A DNA stretch of 64,000 bases from JBBSGD01 sp038254435. Its GTDB lineage: Bacteria; Actinomycetota; CADDZG01; WHSQ01. The notes beneath the pieces were generated by a model. That model was not told the origin of the DNA. It saw nothing but the letters and a program-made list of their open reading frames with translations, and did not search any database. The stretch lies in the NCBI GenBank assembly GCA_038254435.1, contig JBBSGD010000001.1, forward strand, positions 1-64,000, given 5' to 3'. The position numbers were made by a program, and so were the translations under genes. Below, piece by piece: positions 1 through 7,916 of this stretch; positions within the stretch are counted from its first letter, which is position 1; the number at the start of each line of letters is the position of its first letter.

Positions 1-2
1 AG

Positions 3-134
3 ACCGACCTGTCATGCCACAGTCAGGCTGGCCTTGACGCGGTTGCCCTGCGGCTCAACACGCGACCGCGCAAGACACTCGGTTACGAGACTCCTGCTGA
101 TAGATTTGAGGCCATCGTTGCATCGACCACTTGA
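3..134 (+). mobile_element. IS30-family transposase, C-terminal fragment cut by the window edge
   Basis: Reading from base 3 gives 43 codons and a TGA. The peptide ends LNTRPRKTLGYETPADRFEA, which is the characteristic C-terminus of IS30-family DDE transposases (the LNxRPRKTLG..TPA block). The rest of the transposase lies outside the window, so whether the element is intact cannot be judged. IS30 elements usually carry their right terminal inverted repeat just after the transposase stop, so the element probably ends within a few tens of bases of position 134; I cannot pin the boundary without the left end. Confidence 0.8.
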
Positions 135-194
135 ATTCGCCATACCTTTCTGCTCCAACGGCGGCTCAACCTGTCCCACCCTTCGCTACGCTTA

Positions 195-1185
195 TCATGG
201 GTTCTGCCACTTGATGTCCATCGAGAAACTCATTTGCATTCTCGTAACTGGCTTGGCGTCCATCTTGTTCTCCATCTGGTTCCAGGCGTCAAGCGGCGAG
301 TTGTCGATTCCCCCGCAGCTTCCCTTCTGCGCGCATGCAGCCTGCTGTGTCAGCGGCCCCTGGAAGCGGAGTATCGGCTTGCTGTGATCGTGCGCCCAGA
401 CACTGATCATCACCCACTGCTCCGCATTCGTGCCCGACGTGTTGTAGATCTCGGGGGTAGGCAGAGCGGAGGGGGAACCATAGGAAACATGAAAGACATC
501 TCCGCTGTACCACCCGGGAAACGCAGGACTGCCGCAAGAGTCTTCATTGCCCGAGTTGAAATCCTGACAGCCTCCCGCACCGCCGCAATTGTAATAAGCA
601 GGCACACTCGACACAGAGTCGTAGCCGTCGGTCCAGGCTCTGGAGATAAGCGGGCCCTCGAAACCCATCTCGATGTCGGACGCGCCGAGCGCCGCAACGT
701 CCCCACTCAGACCATGCGAGTAGAAGTAGTCGCTGATATTGTCCACCATCTGCGCCCAGTTGGCTCCATGGTTGTTGGCTATGCCATTATCCCACCCGTC
801 GGGGAAGTAGTGACGTGCCGGCGGCAATGCGGTACAGGGTATTCGGCCGATTGGCCGAACTGAGGCACGCATGGAATCCCTCGCCCCACGCTTCGAGAGC
901 ATCCCGGATCTCACCCGTCGTCACGGTTGCGTGCCCAAAAGCGCTGGCCCCCCACGTATTGGCGTCGAGTCGCTTCGGCTGGCCGTAGTCCATGATCACT
1001 ATGCCCTGCTTCGGGGCGTCTCCGCCGTCCACATCATTTGCCACGCTACAGCCCTTGTCGTGCAGGAAGCTGGTTGACACCGAATCCTCGTACCAGACGG
1101 TAGTTGTCTTTGGCTTAGGACTGGCTTGCGCAGTCGCACTCCAAACCACCGTGAAAAAAGAGCGCCATGATGCATACCGAGACAA
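195..1185 (-). pseudogene. Frameshifted secreted protein of unknown function
   Basis: Two reading frames on the minus strand join into one protein. The upstream piece (about 787-1185, TTG start) has a signal-like tract, SFFTVVWSATAQASPK, and ends RIAAGTSLLPRRVG. The downstream piece (from about 830 to 195) continues HYFPDGWDNGIANNHG and runs to the stop. The switch is a one-base shift near 805-835. The protein is rich in Trp, Gly and Asp, with motifs such as GASDIEMGFEGP and SRAWTDGYD that recall actinobacterial secreted proteins with a glycosidase-like barrel, but I cannot name a family. It borders an IS30 end, so it may be a decaying accessory gene. A sequencing error is the alternative explanation for the single shift. 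Confidence 0.6.
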
Positions 1186-1354
1186 CGAGTCTAGATTGAC
1201 GCACCTTCTTCCCCCTTCTCGCTCCCTGCGTTCGGGACAGACTTCAAGCCAAGCTTGATTGGCCCGAGTGTCACGCGCAAGGCCCTTCTCGAAAACAGTG
1301 ATCTCTCTGGCTTCTCCTCACTCTCCTTATCGGCCACCTCGCCGGCTCCCGACA

Positions 1355-2902
1355 TCACTCGGCGTCCGGAACGGGCTGGGGCGGCTCCGCGCCCGTGTAA
1401 TTGGCGGCCGGACGGATGAGCCTGTTGTCGGCGGCCTGCTCGAGGATGTGAGCACACCAGCCGATCACTCGGCTCGACGCGAACGTCGGGGTGAACAGCT
1501 CGTGCGGGATGCCGATCGTGTCCATCACGACGCCGGCATAGAACTCGACGTTGGCGTAGAGGTCCCGGCCCGGCTTGAGCTCCTTCAGCACCGCCACCGC
1601 GGTCTTCTCGACGTGCTTGGCGAAGTCGATCTTGTCCCCACCGAGGCTTTCGGCGACCGCGCGCAGCATGACCGAACGGGGATCGTCTGTCTTGTAGACG
1701 CGGTGGCCGAAGCCCATGAGGCGCTCACCGCCCGACACCGCCTTGCGCAAATAGTCCTCGGCCTTGTCGGGCGTCCCGATGGCCTGAAGGAGGTCCAGCG
1801 CCCGGCTCGGGGCGCCGCCGTGCAGGGGGCCTGACAGCGCGCCCAGCGCGCCGGCTATCGCAGAGCCGAGGTCGGCGCCGGTCGAGGTGATCACGCGCGC
1901 CGTGAAGGTCGAGGCGTTGAAGCCGTGGTCGATGGTCGACATCTGGTACATCTCGCAGGCGCGTGCGTAGTCGTCGGGCGGAATCTCGCCCTTCATCATG
2001 TACATGTAGTTGGCCGCGTAGCTCAGCTCCGGCTTCGGATCGAGGATGTCCTGACCTTCGCGCAAGCGGTACATCGCAGTGATGAGGCTCGGGAACACGG
2101 CACAGGTCTGCAGCGCCTGCTCCTTCAACTTGTCGTACTCGATGTCGAGCCACGGCTGCATATCGAGCGAGCTGGCCAGCACGGAATAGGCGCTGCGCAG
2201 AGCATCGAGGGGACGGAAGTGCTCGCCGAGGGTCGCAACGCTGGGCAGCAGCTCCTTGACCTCATCGGGGATGACTCGGAGCGGCGCTACCTTCTCCTTG
2301 AAATCGGCGCGCTGCTTCTTGCCGGGCAGCTCACCCTCGAAGAGCAGGTACCACGCGTCCTCGATGGTGCGCTTCTCGCACAGCTCGATTGCCGAGTACT
2401 GACGGTAGTGATAGAAGCCTTCCTTGCCCCTGACATCGCCGATCTGGGTCTCTGCCACGGCCACGCCCTCGAGCCCGCGCGGAACGTCGAGCTCGTGCGA
2501 TTCGACGGGGGTTACGTGAGCGACGCGCATCAAGTCGCGCATCGACACCACGCCCACCATCTTGTCGTCCTCGACGACGGGCATGTGGCGGTAGCCGCTC
2601 TGCGCGAAGGCGCGCAGCGTGCCCTCCAAGTCGTTGTCGGGCGTGATGGTGTCCGGGTCCCTCGTCATGAGGCTCGACACGGTGATCTCTCGCGCGTCCT
2701 GGCCCGATCCCGCAAAGCGCACGAGATCCCTTTCCGTGAGAATCCCGACGGGCGCCCCATGCTCCTCAACGATCACCGAACCCACCTTCAGCTCGGTCAT
2801 GTGCTGGGCCGCCTGGGCGACGGTATCCGACGGCTGTGCAGTCACGACTGGGCTGCTCATGATCTCGGCTACTGCCCGCTTCTTTGCGCCCGTCTCGGCC
2901 AT
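1355..2902 (-). CDS. Citrate synthase with N-terminal tandem CBS domains
   Basis: The 515-residue product condenses acetyl-CoA (or propionyl-CoA) with oxaloacetate. Residues ~10-130 form two CBS domains (MSSPVVTAQPSDTVAQAAQH; then LMTRDPDTITPDNDLEGTLR), a Bateman module that usually binds adenine nucleotides. Residues ~150-505 are a citrate synthase with DHGFNAST, the GPLHGG histidine and the GFGHRVYK histidine. The third catalytic position, normally Asp in NVDFYSG, is Glu here (NVEFYAG); some actinobacterial family members appear to share this. The ATG at 2902 is preferred over an upstream TTG at 2929 because GGAAGGGG lies 7 nt before it. The CBS fusion implies direct control by energy charge, which is inference. 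Methylcitrate synthase activity cannot be excluded. Confidence 0.92.
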   Translation of the reverse strand: MAETGAKKRAVAEIMSSPVVTAQPSDTVAQAAQHMTELKVGSVIVEEHGAPVGILTERDLVRFAGSGQDAREITVSSLMTRDPDTITPDNDLEGTLRAFAQSGYRHMPVVEDDKMVGVVSMRDLMRVAHVTPVESHELDVPRGLEGVAVAETQIGDVRGKEGFYHYRQYSAIELCEKRTIEDAWYLLFEGELPGKKQRADFKEKVAPLRVIPDEVKELLPSVATLGEHFRPLDALRSAYSVLASSLDMQPWLDIEYDKLKEQALQTCAVFPSLITAMYRLREGQDILDPKPELSYAANYMYMMKGEIPPDDYARACEMYQMSTIDHGFNASTFTARVITSTGADLGSAIAGALGALSGPLHGGAPSRALDLLQAIGTPDKAEDYLRKAVSGGERLMGFGHRVYKTDDPRSVMLRAVAESLGGDKIDFAKHVEKTAVAVLKELKPGRDLYANVEFYAGVVMDTIGIPHELFTPTFASSRVIGWCAHILEQAADNRLIRPAANYTGAEPPQPVPDAE

Positions 2903-2983
2903 GCGTCCACCCCTTCCTAAGTCACTCAACCAGATCGCTTCGCGCCCCGCCGGCTCGACCCTCCGGGAGGAATCCTCGTCTCG

Positions 2984-4279
2984 TTATGCGTTTGTCCTCT
3001 CCGCGTGCTCGAGCAGCCGCACGATCTCGTCAACGAGCGCCCTGGCCAGGGCCTCCTTGGTGACCAGGCCGGCATCGGTTTCGCCCGCGGGACCTGCGAT
3101 CACCGCCCGGTTGGTGGGCACCGAGAAGCCCGAGTCGAGGCTGCCGACGTCGTTGGCCACTATCACGTCCGCCTTCTTCGAGGCGCGTTTCTGCAGCGCG
3201 AGCTCCCGGAGGCGTGCCGGGTCCGGCTCCGTCTCGGCGGCAAAACCAACGAGCACGCCACCCGGCTTGCGCCGCTCGGGCTGGGCCCCCAGCTCGGCGA
3301 GGATGTCGACGGTGGGCAGCAGGCTGACCTCAGGAGGGCCGTCTGCTTTCTTGAGCTTGCGCTGCACCGAGCGATCGGGCCGGAAGTCGGCGACCGCGGC
3401 GGCCTTGACTATCACGTCGGCAAGCGGCGCGCGCTCGAAGACCGCGTCACGCATCTCGGCGGCCGTGTGGACGGGAAGCACTTCCATGCCGGCCGGCATG
3501 GTCAGGTTGGTGGGCCCGGCAACGAGGGTCACCTTGGCGCCGCGCGCCAGCGCCTCCCGGGCGATCGTGAACCCCATGCGCCCCGAGGAGCGGTTTCCGA
3601 TGAAGCGCACGGGATCGATGGGCTCCTGCGTACCGCCCGCGGTGACCAGGACACGCCGCCCGGCGAGGTCCTGCGCTGCCGTCACGACGGCGAGCGCGGC
3701 GCGCACTATCTCGTCGGGCTCGGCCATGCGTCCCGCTCCCTCGTCCCCGCTGGACAAGGGCCCCACTTTGGGGCCGACGAGCTCGACGCCCCGCTCTTGC
3801 AGGGTGGCTATGTTGGCGCGCGTTGCGGGATGCTCCCACATCTCGGTGTGCATCGCCGGCGCCGCCAGCACCCTGCAGCGGCAGGCAAGGGCCGTCGACG
3901 AGAACAAGTCGTCGGCCACGCCGGCGGCCATCTTGGCCAGCGCGTTGGCCGTCGCCGGAGCAACGAGCAGGAGCCGTGCGCCCCGGGCGAGCTCGACGTG
4001 AGGAGTCTCGGCGCCGATACCGAAGATGTCTGTGAGGACGGGATTCCCGGTCAGGGCGGCGAAGGTCTGTGCGCCCACGAAGCGCTCGGCGGACGACGTC
4101 ATGACGGCGCGCACGTCGGCGCCGAGCTGCGTCAGGGACCGGGCGACGTAAGCCACCTTGTAGGCAGCTATCCCCCCCGTGACGCACAGAACTATCCTCC
4201 GGCCCTGCACGGCCTCCAGCGACGAAGGGCCGGATACCGGAGCGGCTGCGCCTTCGGGCTGAGTCGCGCCGGAATCCAT
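2984..4279 (-). CDS. coaBC: Bifunctional phosphopantothenoylcysteine decarboxylase/synthetase
   Basis: This 431-residue enzyme catalyses two coenzyme A steps: CTP-dependent joining of cysteine to 4'-phosphopantothenate and FMN-dependent decarboxylation of the product. The N-terminal CoaC flavoprotein part (~25-195) shows VTGGIAAYK, the catalytic histidine in TPHVELARGA, APATANALAK and PAMHTEMW. The C-terminal CoaB part (~205-425) shows VTAGGTQEPIDPVRFIGNRS, AAAVADFRP, a KLKK motif and VGFAAET. The ATG at 4279 begins 10 nt after the rpoZ stop; longer reading upstream runs into rpoZ and is not credible. It sits at the end of the mihF-gmk-rpoZ-coaBC cluster common in Actinomycetota. Confidence 0.95.
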   Translation of the reverse strand: MDSGATQPEGAAAPVSGPSSLEAVQGRRIVLCVTGGIAAYKVAYVARSLTQLGADVRAVMTSSAERFVGAQTFAALTGNPVLTDIFGIGAETPHVELARGARLLLVAPATANALAKMAAGVADDLFSSTALACRCRVLAAPAMHTEMWEHPATRANIATLQERGVELVGPKVGPLSSGDEGAGRMAEPDEIVRAALAVVTAAQDLAGRRVLVTAGGTQEPIDPVRFIGNRSSGRMGFTIAREALARGAKVTLVAGPTNLTMPAGMEVLPVHTAAEMRDAVFERAPLADVIVKAAAVADFRPDRSVQRKLKKADGPPEVSLLPTVDILAELGAQPERRKPGGVLVGFAAETEPDPARLRELALQKRASKKADVIVANDVGSLDSGFSVPTNRAVIAGPAGETDAGLVTKEALARALVDEIVRLLEHAERTNA

Positions 4280-4289
4280 GTCCCCGTTG

Positions 4290-4538
4290 CTACTTGATGC
4301 CGTCGGTAGTGCGCTCGTAGGACACCTTGCCCTGCTCGATCTCCTCGAGGGCGAGCGACAGCGCCTTGGGAGCACGATCCGGGCTCACCGGCACCTGCGG
4401 GGGCGTGAACTCGGCGAGGCCCTCGCCGAGCTGGCTGAAATAGGCGTTGATCTGGCGGCTGCGCTTGGCCGCCAGCACTACCAGCGTGTACTTGGAGTCG
4501 GCTACCTCGAGCAAACTCTCGATCTTCGGCTCGATCAT
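4290..4538 (-). CDS. rpoZ: RNA polymerase omega subunit
   Basis: The 82-residue protein helps assemble and stabilise core RNA polymerase through the beta-prime subunit. It begins MIEPKIESLLEVADSKYTLV and carries the omega core LVVLAAKRSRQINAY, followed by the actinobacterial tail ending KALSLALEEIEQGKVSYE. The start is placed at the ATG at 4538, which has AGAAGGGAA a few bases upstream; an in-frame TTG at 4562 would overlap that ribosome binding site. It lies between gmk and coaBC, the usual actinobacterial order. Confidence 0.93.
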   Translation of the reverse strand: MIEPKIESLLEVADSKYTLVVLAAKRSRQINAYFSQLGEGLAEFTPPQVPVSPDRAPKALSLALEEIEQGKVSYERTTDGIK

Positions 4539-4558
4539 GACTTCCCTTCTCTCGTGGC

Positions 4559-5149
4559 TCAACCATCAAGTATACGGACGAGTTGCTCCACGGCTTCTTG
4601 CACCCTGTCGTTCACCACGACGTGGTCGTAGAGCCTCTTGGCCTTGACCTCCTCATAGGAGGATCGCACCCTGCGCTCGAGGGCCGCCGGATCCTCGGTT
4701 CCCCTGCGCTTCAGGCGCTGCATGAGCTCGTCGATCGAGGGGGGCTCGATGAACACGAGGACCGCGTCCGGCACCGCGTGCTTGATGCTCTTGGCCCCCT
4801 GGATGTCGAGCTCGAGGACGACGTCGCGTCCGCCGGCAAGAGCTTCCTCAACCGGGGCTCGCAGGGTTCCGTAGTAGTTGCCGAAGACCTGCGCATGCTC
4901 TAGGAGGCTGCCCTGGTCCGCCAGCGCGAGGAACTCCTCGAGCGGAACGAAGTGGTACTGGGCCCCGTTGCGCTCGCCCGGCCGCGCGGGCCGGGTCGTG
5001 GCCGACACCGCGAGGACGAGGTCGGGCCGACCCTCGATCAGGCTTTGCACCACCGTCCCCTTGCCGGCTCCCGAGGGGCCGGAGATCACGAACAGGCGGC
5101 CCCTGCGCCCCGAGCGGGGATCCTGGTCCGAGCCGTGGGGGGCGGTCAC
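4559..5149 (-). CDS. gmk: Guanylate kinase
   Basis: The 196-residue enzyme phosphorylates GMP to GDP with ATP. It shows the P-loop ISGPSGAGKGTVV (~22-34), the SATTRPARPGERNG GMP-binding segment, the YHFVPLEEF strand-helix and ELDIQGAKSIK. The length matches the family. It is 10 nt downstream of mihF and 20 nt upstream of rpoZ in what looks like one transcript, linking GMP phosphorylation with the neighbouring nucleotide biosynthesis operon. Confidence 0.95.
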   Translation of the reverse strand: MTAPHGSDQDPRSGRRGRLFVISGPSGAGKGTVVQSLIEGRPDLVLAVSATTRPARPGERNGAQYHFVPLEEFLALADQGSLLEHAQVFGNYYGTLRAPVEEALAGGRDVVLELDIQGAKSIKHAVPDAVLVFIEPPSIDELMQRLKRRGTEDPAALERRVRSSYEEVKAKRLYDHVVVNDRVQEAVEQLVRILDG

Positions 5150-5159
5150 CCGGGAGCCC

Positions 5160-5477
5160 CTATCGCCGGCTGAACTCGCCGAGCAGGTTCTCCTTCTGCT
5201 TTGCGCCGAGCCCCCTCATACGGCGCGACTCGGAGATGTCGAGGCGTTCCATGAGCTTGCGAGCCCGTACCCGGCCGACGCCGGGCAGCGACTCGAGGAC
5301 GGTGGTCACCTTCATCTTGCCCACCACCTCGTCGTGCGTGCGCTCGAGCAGCTCCTTCAGCGTGGTTCGGCCGCTCTTGAGCTGTTCCTTCAGCTCGGCC
5401 CGCCGGCGCCGTGCGACTGCGGCCTTGGCCAGAGCCTGTCTGCGCTGCTCCTCGCTAAGGGGAGGGGGTAAAGGCAT
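5160..5477 (-). CDS. mihF: Actinobacterial integration host factor
   Basis: This 105-residue nucleoid protein bends DNA non-specifically and is required for phage L5-type integration in mycobacteria. It starts MPLPPPLSEEQRRQALAKA, continues with a basic helix (AAVARRRRAELKEQLKSG), then the helix-two-turn-helix core LLERTHDEVVGKMKVTTVLE and SLPGVGRVRARKLMERL, ending in a conserved R/G/L tail. The ATG at 5477 is fixed by a perfect AAGGAGG nine bases upstream, although the reading frame stays open further. It heads the mihF-gmk-rpoZ-coaBC run. This gene is essentially confined to Actinomycetota, which supports the taxonomic call. Confidence 0.93.
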   Translation of the reverse strand: MPLPPPLSEEQRRQALAKAAVARRRRAELKEQLKSGRTTLKELLERTHDEVVGKMKVTTVLESLPGVGRVRARKLMERLDISESRRMRGLGAKQKENLLGEFSRR

Positions 5478-5593
5478 GCGGCACGTCCTCCTTGTAGATG
5501 CACGGTGCGTGGCACGAGCTATGAAAAAGGCCGGGCCGGTAAGCGATTGGGGACGCCACGAGCATGGGCGCACCCGGTCCCGGAATACGCCGG

Positions 5594-5622
5594 ATTATAG
5601 GCAGGCGGCACCGGGCGCGCAA
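5594..5622 (-). promoter_or_regulatory. Sigma-70-type promoter for mihF operon
   Basis: On the minus strand TTGCGC (5622-5617) and a perfect TATAAT (5599-5594) are separated by 17 bp. The predicted start near 5587 leaves a leader of about 110 nt before the mihF ATG. It lies between the pyrE stop and mihF, so it would give mihF-gmk-rpoZ-coaBC expression independent of pyrimidine control. Confidence 0.65.
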
Positions 5623-5689
5623 CGGCGGCGGCTCCAGTGCCCTGCCCGGCGCCCGCGCGGGCCGCCCACCGGACGGGGCCTCCGGCAGG

Positions 5690-6280
5690 TCAGGCCAGGC
5701 GCCGGCTCCCGGGATCGTCGAGCGGCACGCCCGCCGCGCACAGACGGCACTCCTCGGGCGCGTAGGAGGCCGAGGGCACGGTAGCGAGCGCCCGCAGCGG
5801 CACCGAGAAGCTTCCCCGCGTCTCGTCGGCGCGGTCGATGAGCACCCCCAGCCCGACGGGCTCGGCCCCGGCGTCCCGAACGAGGTCGATCACCTCTGTG
5901 GCAGAGCTTCCGGTGGTGATCACGTCCTCTACTACGAGGACCTTCTCGCGCGGTGCCAGCGTGAAGCCGCGCCGGAGCTCGAGTGCGTTGTTCACCCGCT
6001 CGGCCATGACGAAGCGGACGTTCGCCGCGAGCGCAGTCGCAAACCCGAGCGGTATGGCGCCGACGGCGGGGCTTGCCACAACCTCGAACTTGCCCTCGAA
6101 GCGGTCCGCTAGAGCGGCCCCGAAGCGTTGCGTGAGCTTGGGTCGCTCGAAGACGCGGAACTTCTGCACGAACAAGTCCGAATGCCTGCCCGAGGACAGA
6201 CGGAAGTGACCCTCGAGCACTGCCCCCCGCTCGGCAAGCACGTCGCGCACCTCCACCTCGCTCGTGGGGCTCCCCGTCAT
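5690..6280 (-). CDS. pyrE: Orotate phosphoribosyltransferase
   Basis: The 196-residue enzyme converts orotate and PRPP to orotidine 5'-monophosphate. It shows LSSGRHSDLFVQKFRVF near the N-terminus, ASPAVGAIPLGFATA, and the PRPP-binding motif VLVVEDVITTGSSATEV (~115-131). A C-terminal extension carries CRLC, seen in some longer PyrE proteins. The ATG overlaps the pyrF stop in an ATGA, and it is the last gene of the pyr operon. Confidence 0.94.
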   Translation of the reverse strand: MTGSPTSEVEVRDVLAERGAVLEGHFRLSSGRHSDLFVQKFRVFERPKLTQRFGAALADRFEGKFEVVASPAVGAIPLGFATALAANVRFVMAERVNNALELRRGFTLAPREKVLVVEDVITTGSSATEVIDLVRDAGAEPVGLGVLIDRADETRGSFSVPLRALATVPSASYAPEECRLCAAGVPLDDPGSRRLA

Positions 6281-6984
6281 GAGATCTCTTTAATGAGCGC
6301 AGCGGCTGCGGAACCCGGATCGGCGGCGGCGGTTATGGGCCTCCCGACAACGAGGACGTCGGCTCCGTCGCTCAAGGCGCGGCGAGGCTCCGCCGTGCGC
6401 GCCTGGTCGTCCGCCGCCCACCCGGCGGGTCGCACGCCCGGGACGACTATGAGAGGTCCGCCCTGCGTGCGCGCGCCGAGCTTGCGTCTCAGCGCCGCGA
6501 CCTCAAAGGAGGAGCACACGAGCCCGCCCGCCCCTGCATCGAGGGCGAGGACCGCTAGACGCTCCACCATCTCCTCGATGCCCCGGCACAGCCCCATGTC
6601 TTCGAGCACCGCGGCATCGAGGCTCGTCAGCACCGTCACGGCAAGCACCACCGTCTTGCCCGACGAGCGCACCGCCGCCTCGACCATCGCTCTGCCCCCG
6701 GACGCGTGCACACTCACAAAAGCAGCACCCAGCTCGGCAAGCGCACCGGCAGCGCCCTCTACCTGCATCGGGATGTCGTGCAGCTTGGCGTCGACGAACA
6801 CCGGCTTGCGCGCGGCAACTTGGGTGACGATTTGGGGACCCACCGAGTGCAGCGCGGTGAGGCCGACCTTGAACATGCCGGCATGGTCCTCGGTTGCGTC
6901 GACGAGCTGAATGATCGAGTCCTCATCATGCCGGTCCAGGGCGACGCATAGGGGGCTCGCAAGCTCGCCCGGGCCGGACGTCAA
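6277..6984 (-). CDS. pyrF: Orotidine 5'-phosphate decarboxylase
   Basis: The 235-residue enzyme decarboxylates OMP to UMP. It carries LCVALDRHD, the FKVG lysine strand (MFKVGLTALHSVG), the catalytic KLHDIP within VFVDAKLHDIPMQVEGA, and the phosphate-binding IVVPGVRPAGW and VVGRPI loops. The TTG at 6984 overlaps the pyrD TGA (TTGA), giving the usual family length; no ATG fits the conserved N-terminus. It lies between pyrD and pyrE, with an ATGA overlap to pyrE. Confidence 0.93.
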   Translation of the reverse strand: MTSGPGELASPLCVALDRHDEDSIIQLVDATEDHAGMFKVGLTALHSVGPQIVTQVAARKPVFVDAKLHDIPMQVEGAAGALAELGAAFVSVHASGGRAMVEAAVRSSGKTVVLAVTVLTSLDAAVLEDMGLCRGIEEMVERLAVLALDAGAGGLVCSSFEVAALRRKLGARTQGGPLIVVPGVRPAGWAADDQARTAEPRRALSDGADVLVVGRPITAAADPGSAAAALIKEIS

Positions 6985-7916
6985 AGCTCCACCCTTACTG
7001 CCCCGACCAAATCCGCAGCCGCGGGTACGTCGTGATGGGCGAGGTAGGAAGCGATGTCGCGGGTGACGTCGAGCGCGGCGCACGGGTTTACGAAGTTGAC
7101 GGTGCCGAGCGCGACCGCGCTCGCGCCTGCGAGCATCATCTGAAGCGCCCCGTCCGCATCGGTAACCCCGCCCTGTCCGATGATCGGAGCATCCGGAAAC
7201 GAGCTGTGGGCATCGTGCACGGCGCGCAATGCGATGGGGTGAACGGCGGGGCCCGAGAGACCTCCGACCGTTCCCGCGAGCTTTGGGCGGCGGCTGGCGA
7301 CATCAATGGACATCCCGAGCACGGTGTTGATGAGCGACAAGCCGTCGGCCCCGGCGTCGAGAGCCGCACCAGCGATCTCGTTAACAGACGTAACGTTGGG
7401 CGACAGCTTCGCAAAGACGGGGACGCGCGCGAGTGCGCTCCTCACGGCCGCCACGACCGCGCTGGTCGACTTTCGGGAATGCGCAAACATGAGGTCACGG
7501 TCTTCGAGGTTGGGACAGGAAATGTTGATTTCGACCGCAGCAATACCCCTCCCCCCGGTGCGCAGCTTGTCGGCGATCTTCACGTACTCCTCTACGGTGT
7601 TGCCTGCTATGGACGCGATTACCGTCGCCTTCTTCTTGAGCAGCCAGGGAAGGCTCTCGGTTATGAAGTGGTCCACTCCCTTATTCTGGATCCCGATCGC
7701 GTTGAGCATGCCCGAGGGCGTTTCGCACATGCGGGGCGTTGCTTTGCCGGTCCACGGCTCGAGGGTCATCGACTTGACGATGATGCCGCCGAGCTTGGCG
7801 GGGTCGATGAAGGCGGCCCCTTCGCGCCCTGCTCCGAAGGTGCCGGACGCGACGAGGATTGGATTCTTCAGCTCGAGGTCTCCGAGCTTCATCGATAGGT
7901 TCGGGGGCTTGGGCAT
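6981..7916 (-). CDS. pyrD: Dihydroorotate dehydrogenase, class 1B catalytic subunit
   Basis: The 311-residue FMN enzyme oxidises dihydroorotate to orotate. It begins with LSMKLGDLELKNPILVASGT and has NAIGIQNKG, the active-site VEINISCPN (catalytic Cys of class 1 enzymes), and the GQGGVTDADGALQMMLAGA phosphate-binding loop. The preceding pyrK makes this the NAD-linked class 1B heterotetramer rather than the quinone-linked class 2 enzyme used by mycobacteria. The ATG overlaps the pyrK stop (TGATG). Confidence 0.95.
   Translation of the reverse strand: MPKPPNLSMKLGDLELKNPILVASGTFGAGREGAAFIDPAKLGGIIVKSMTLEPWTGKATPRMCETPSGMLNAIGIQNKGVDHFITESLPWLLKKKATVIASIAGNTVEEYVKIADKLRTGGRGIAAVEINISCPNLEDRDLMFAHSRKSTSAVVAAVRSALARVPVFAKLSPNVTSVNEIAGAALDAGADGLSLINTVLGMSIDVASRRPKLAGTVGGLSGPAVHPIALRAVHDAHSSFPDAPIIGQGGVTDADGALQMMLAGASAVALGTVNFVNPCAALDVTRDIASYLAHHDVPAAADLVGAVRVEL

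Noticed and set aside
3800..3900. Apparent loss of the CoaC active-site Asn (PAMHTEMW instead of PxMNxxMW)
   Set aside because: The His form is the usual one in actinobacterial CoaBC, so it is not a defect.
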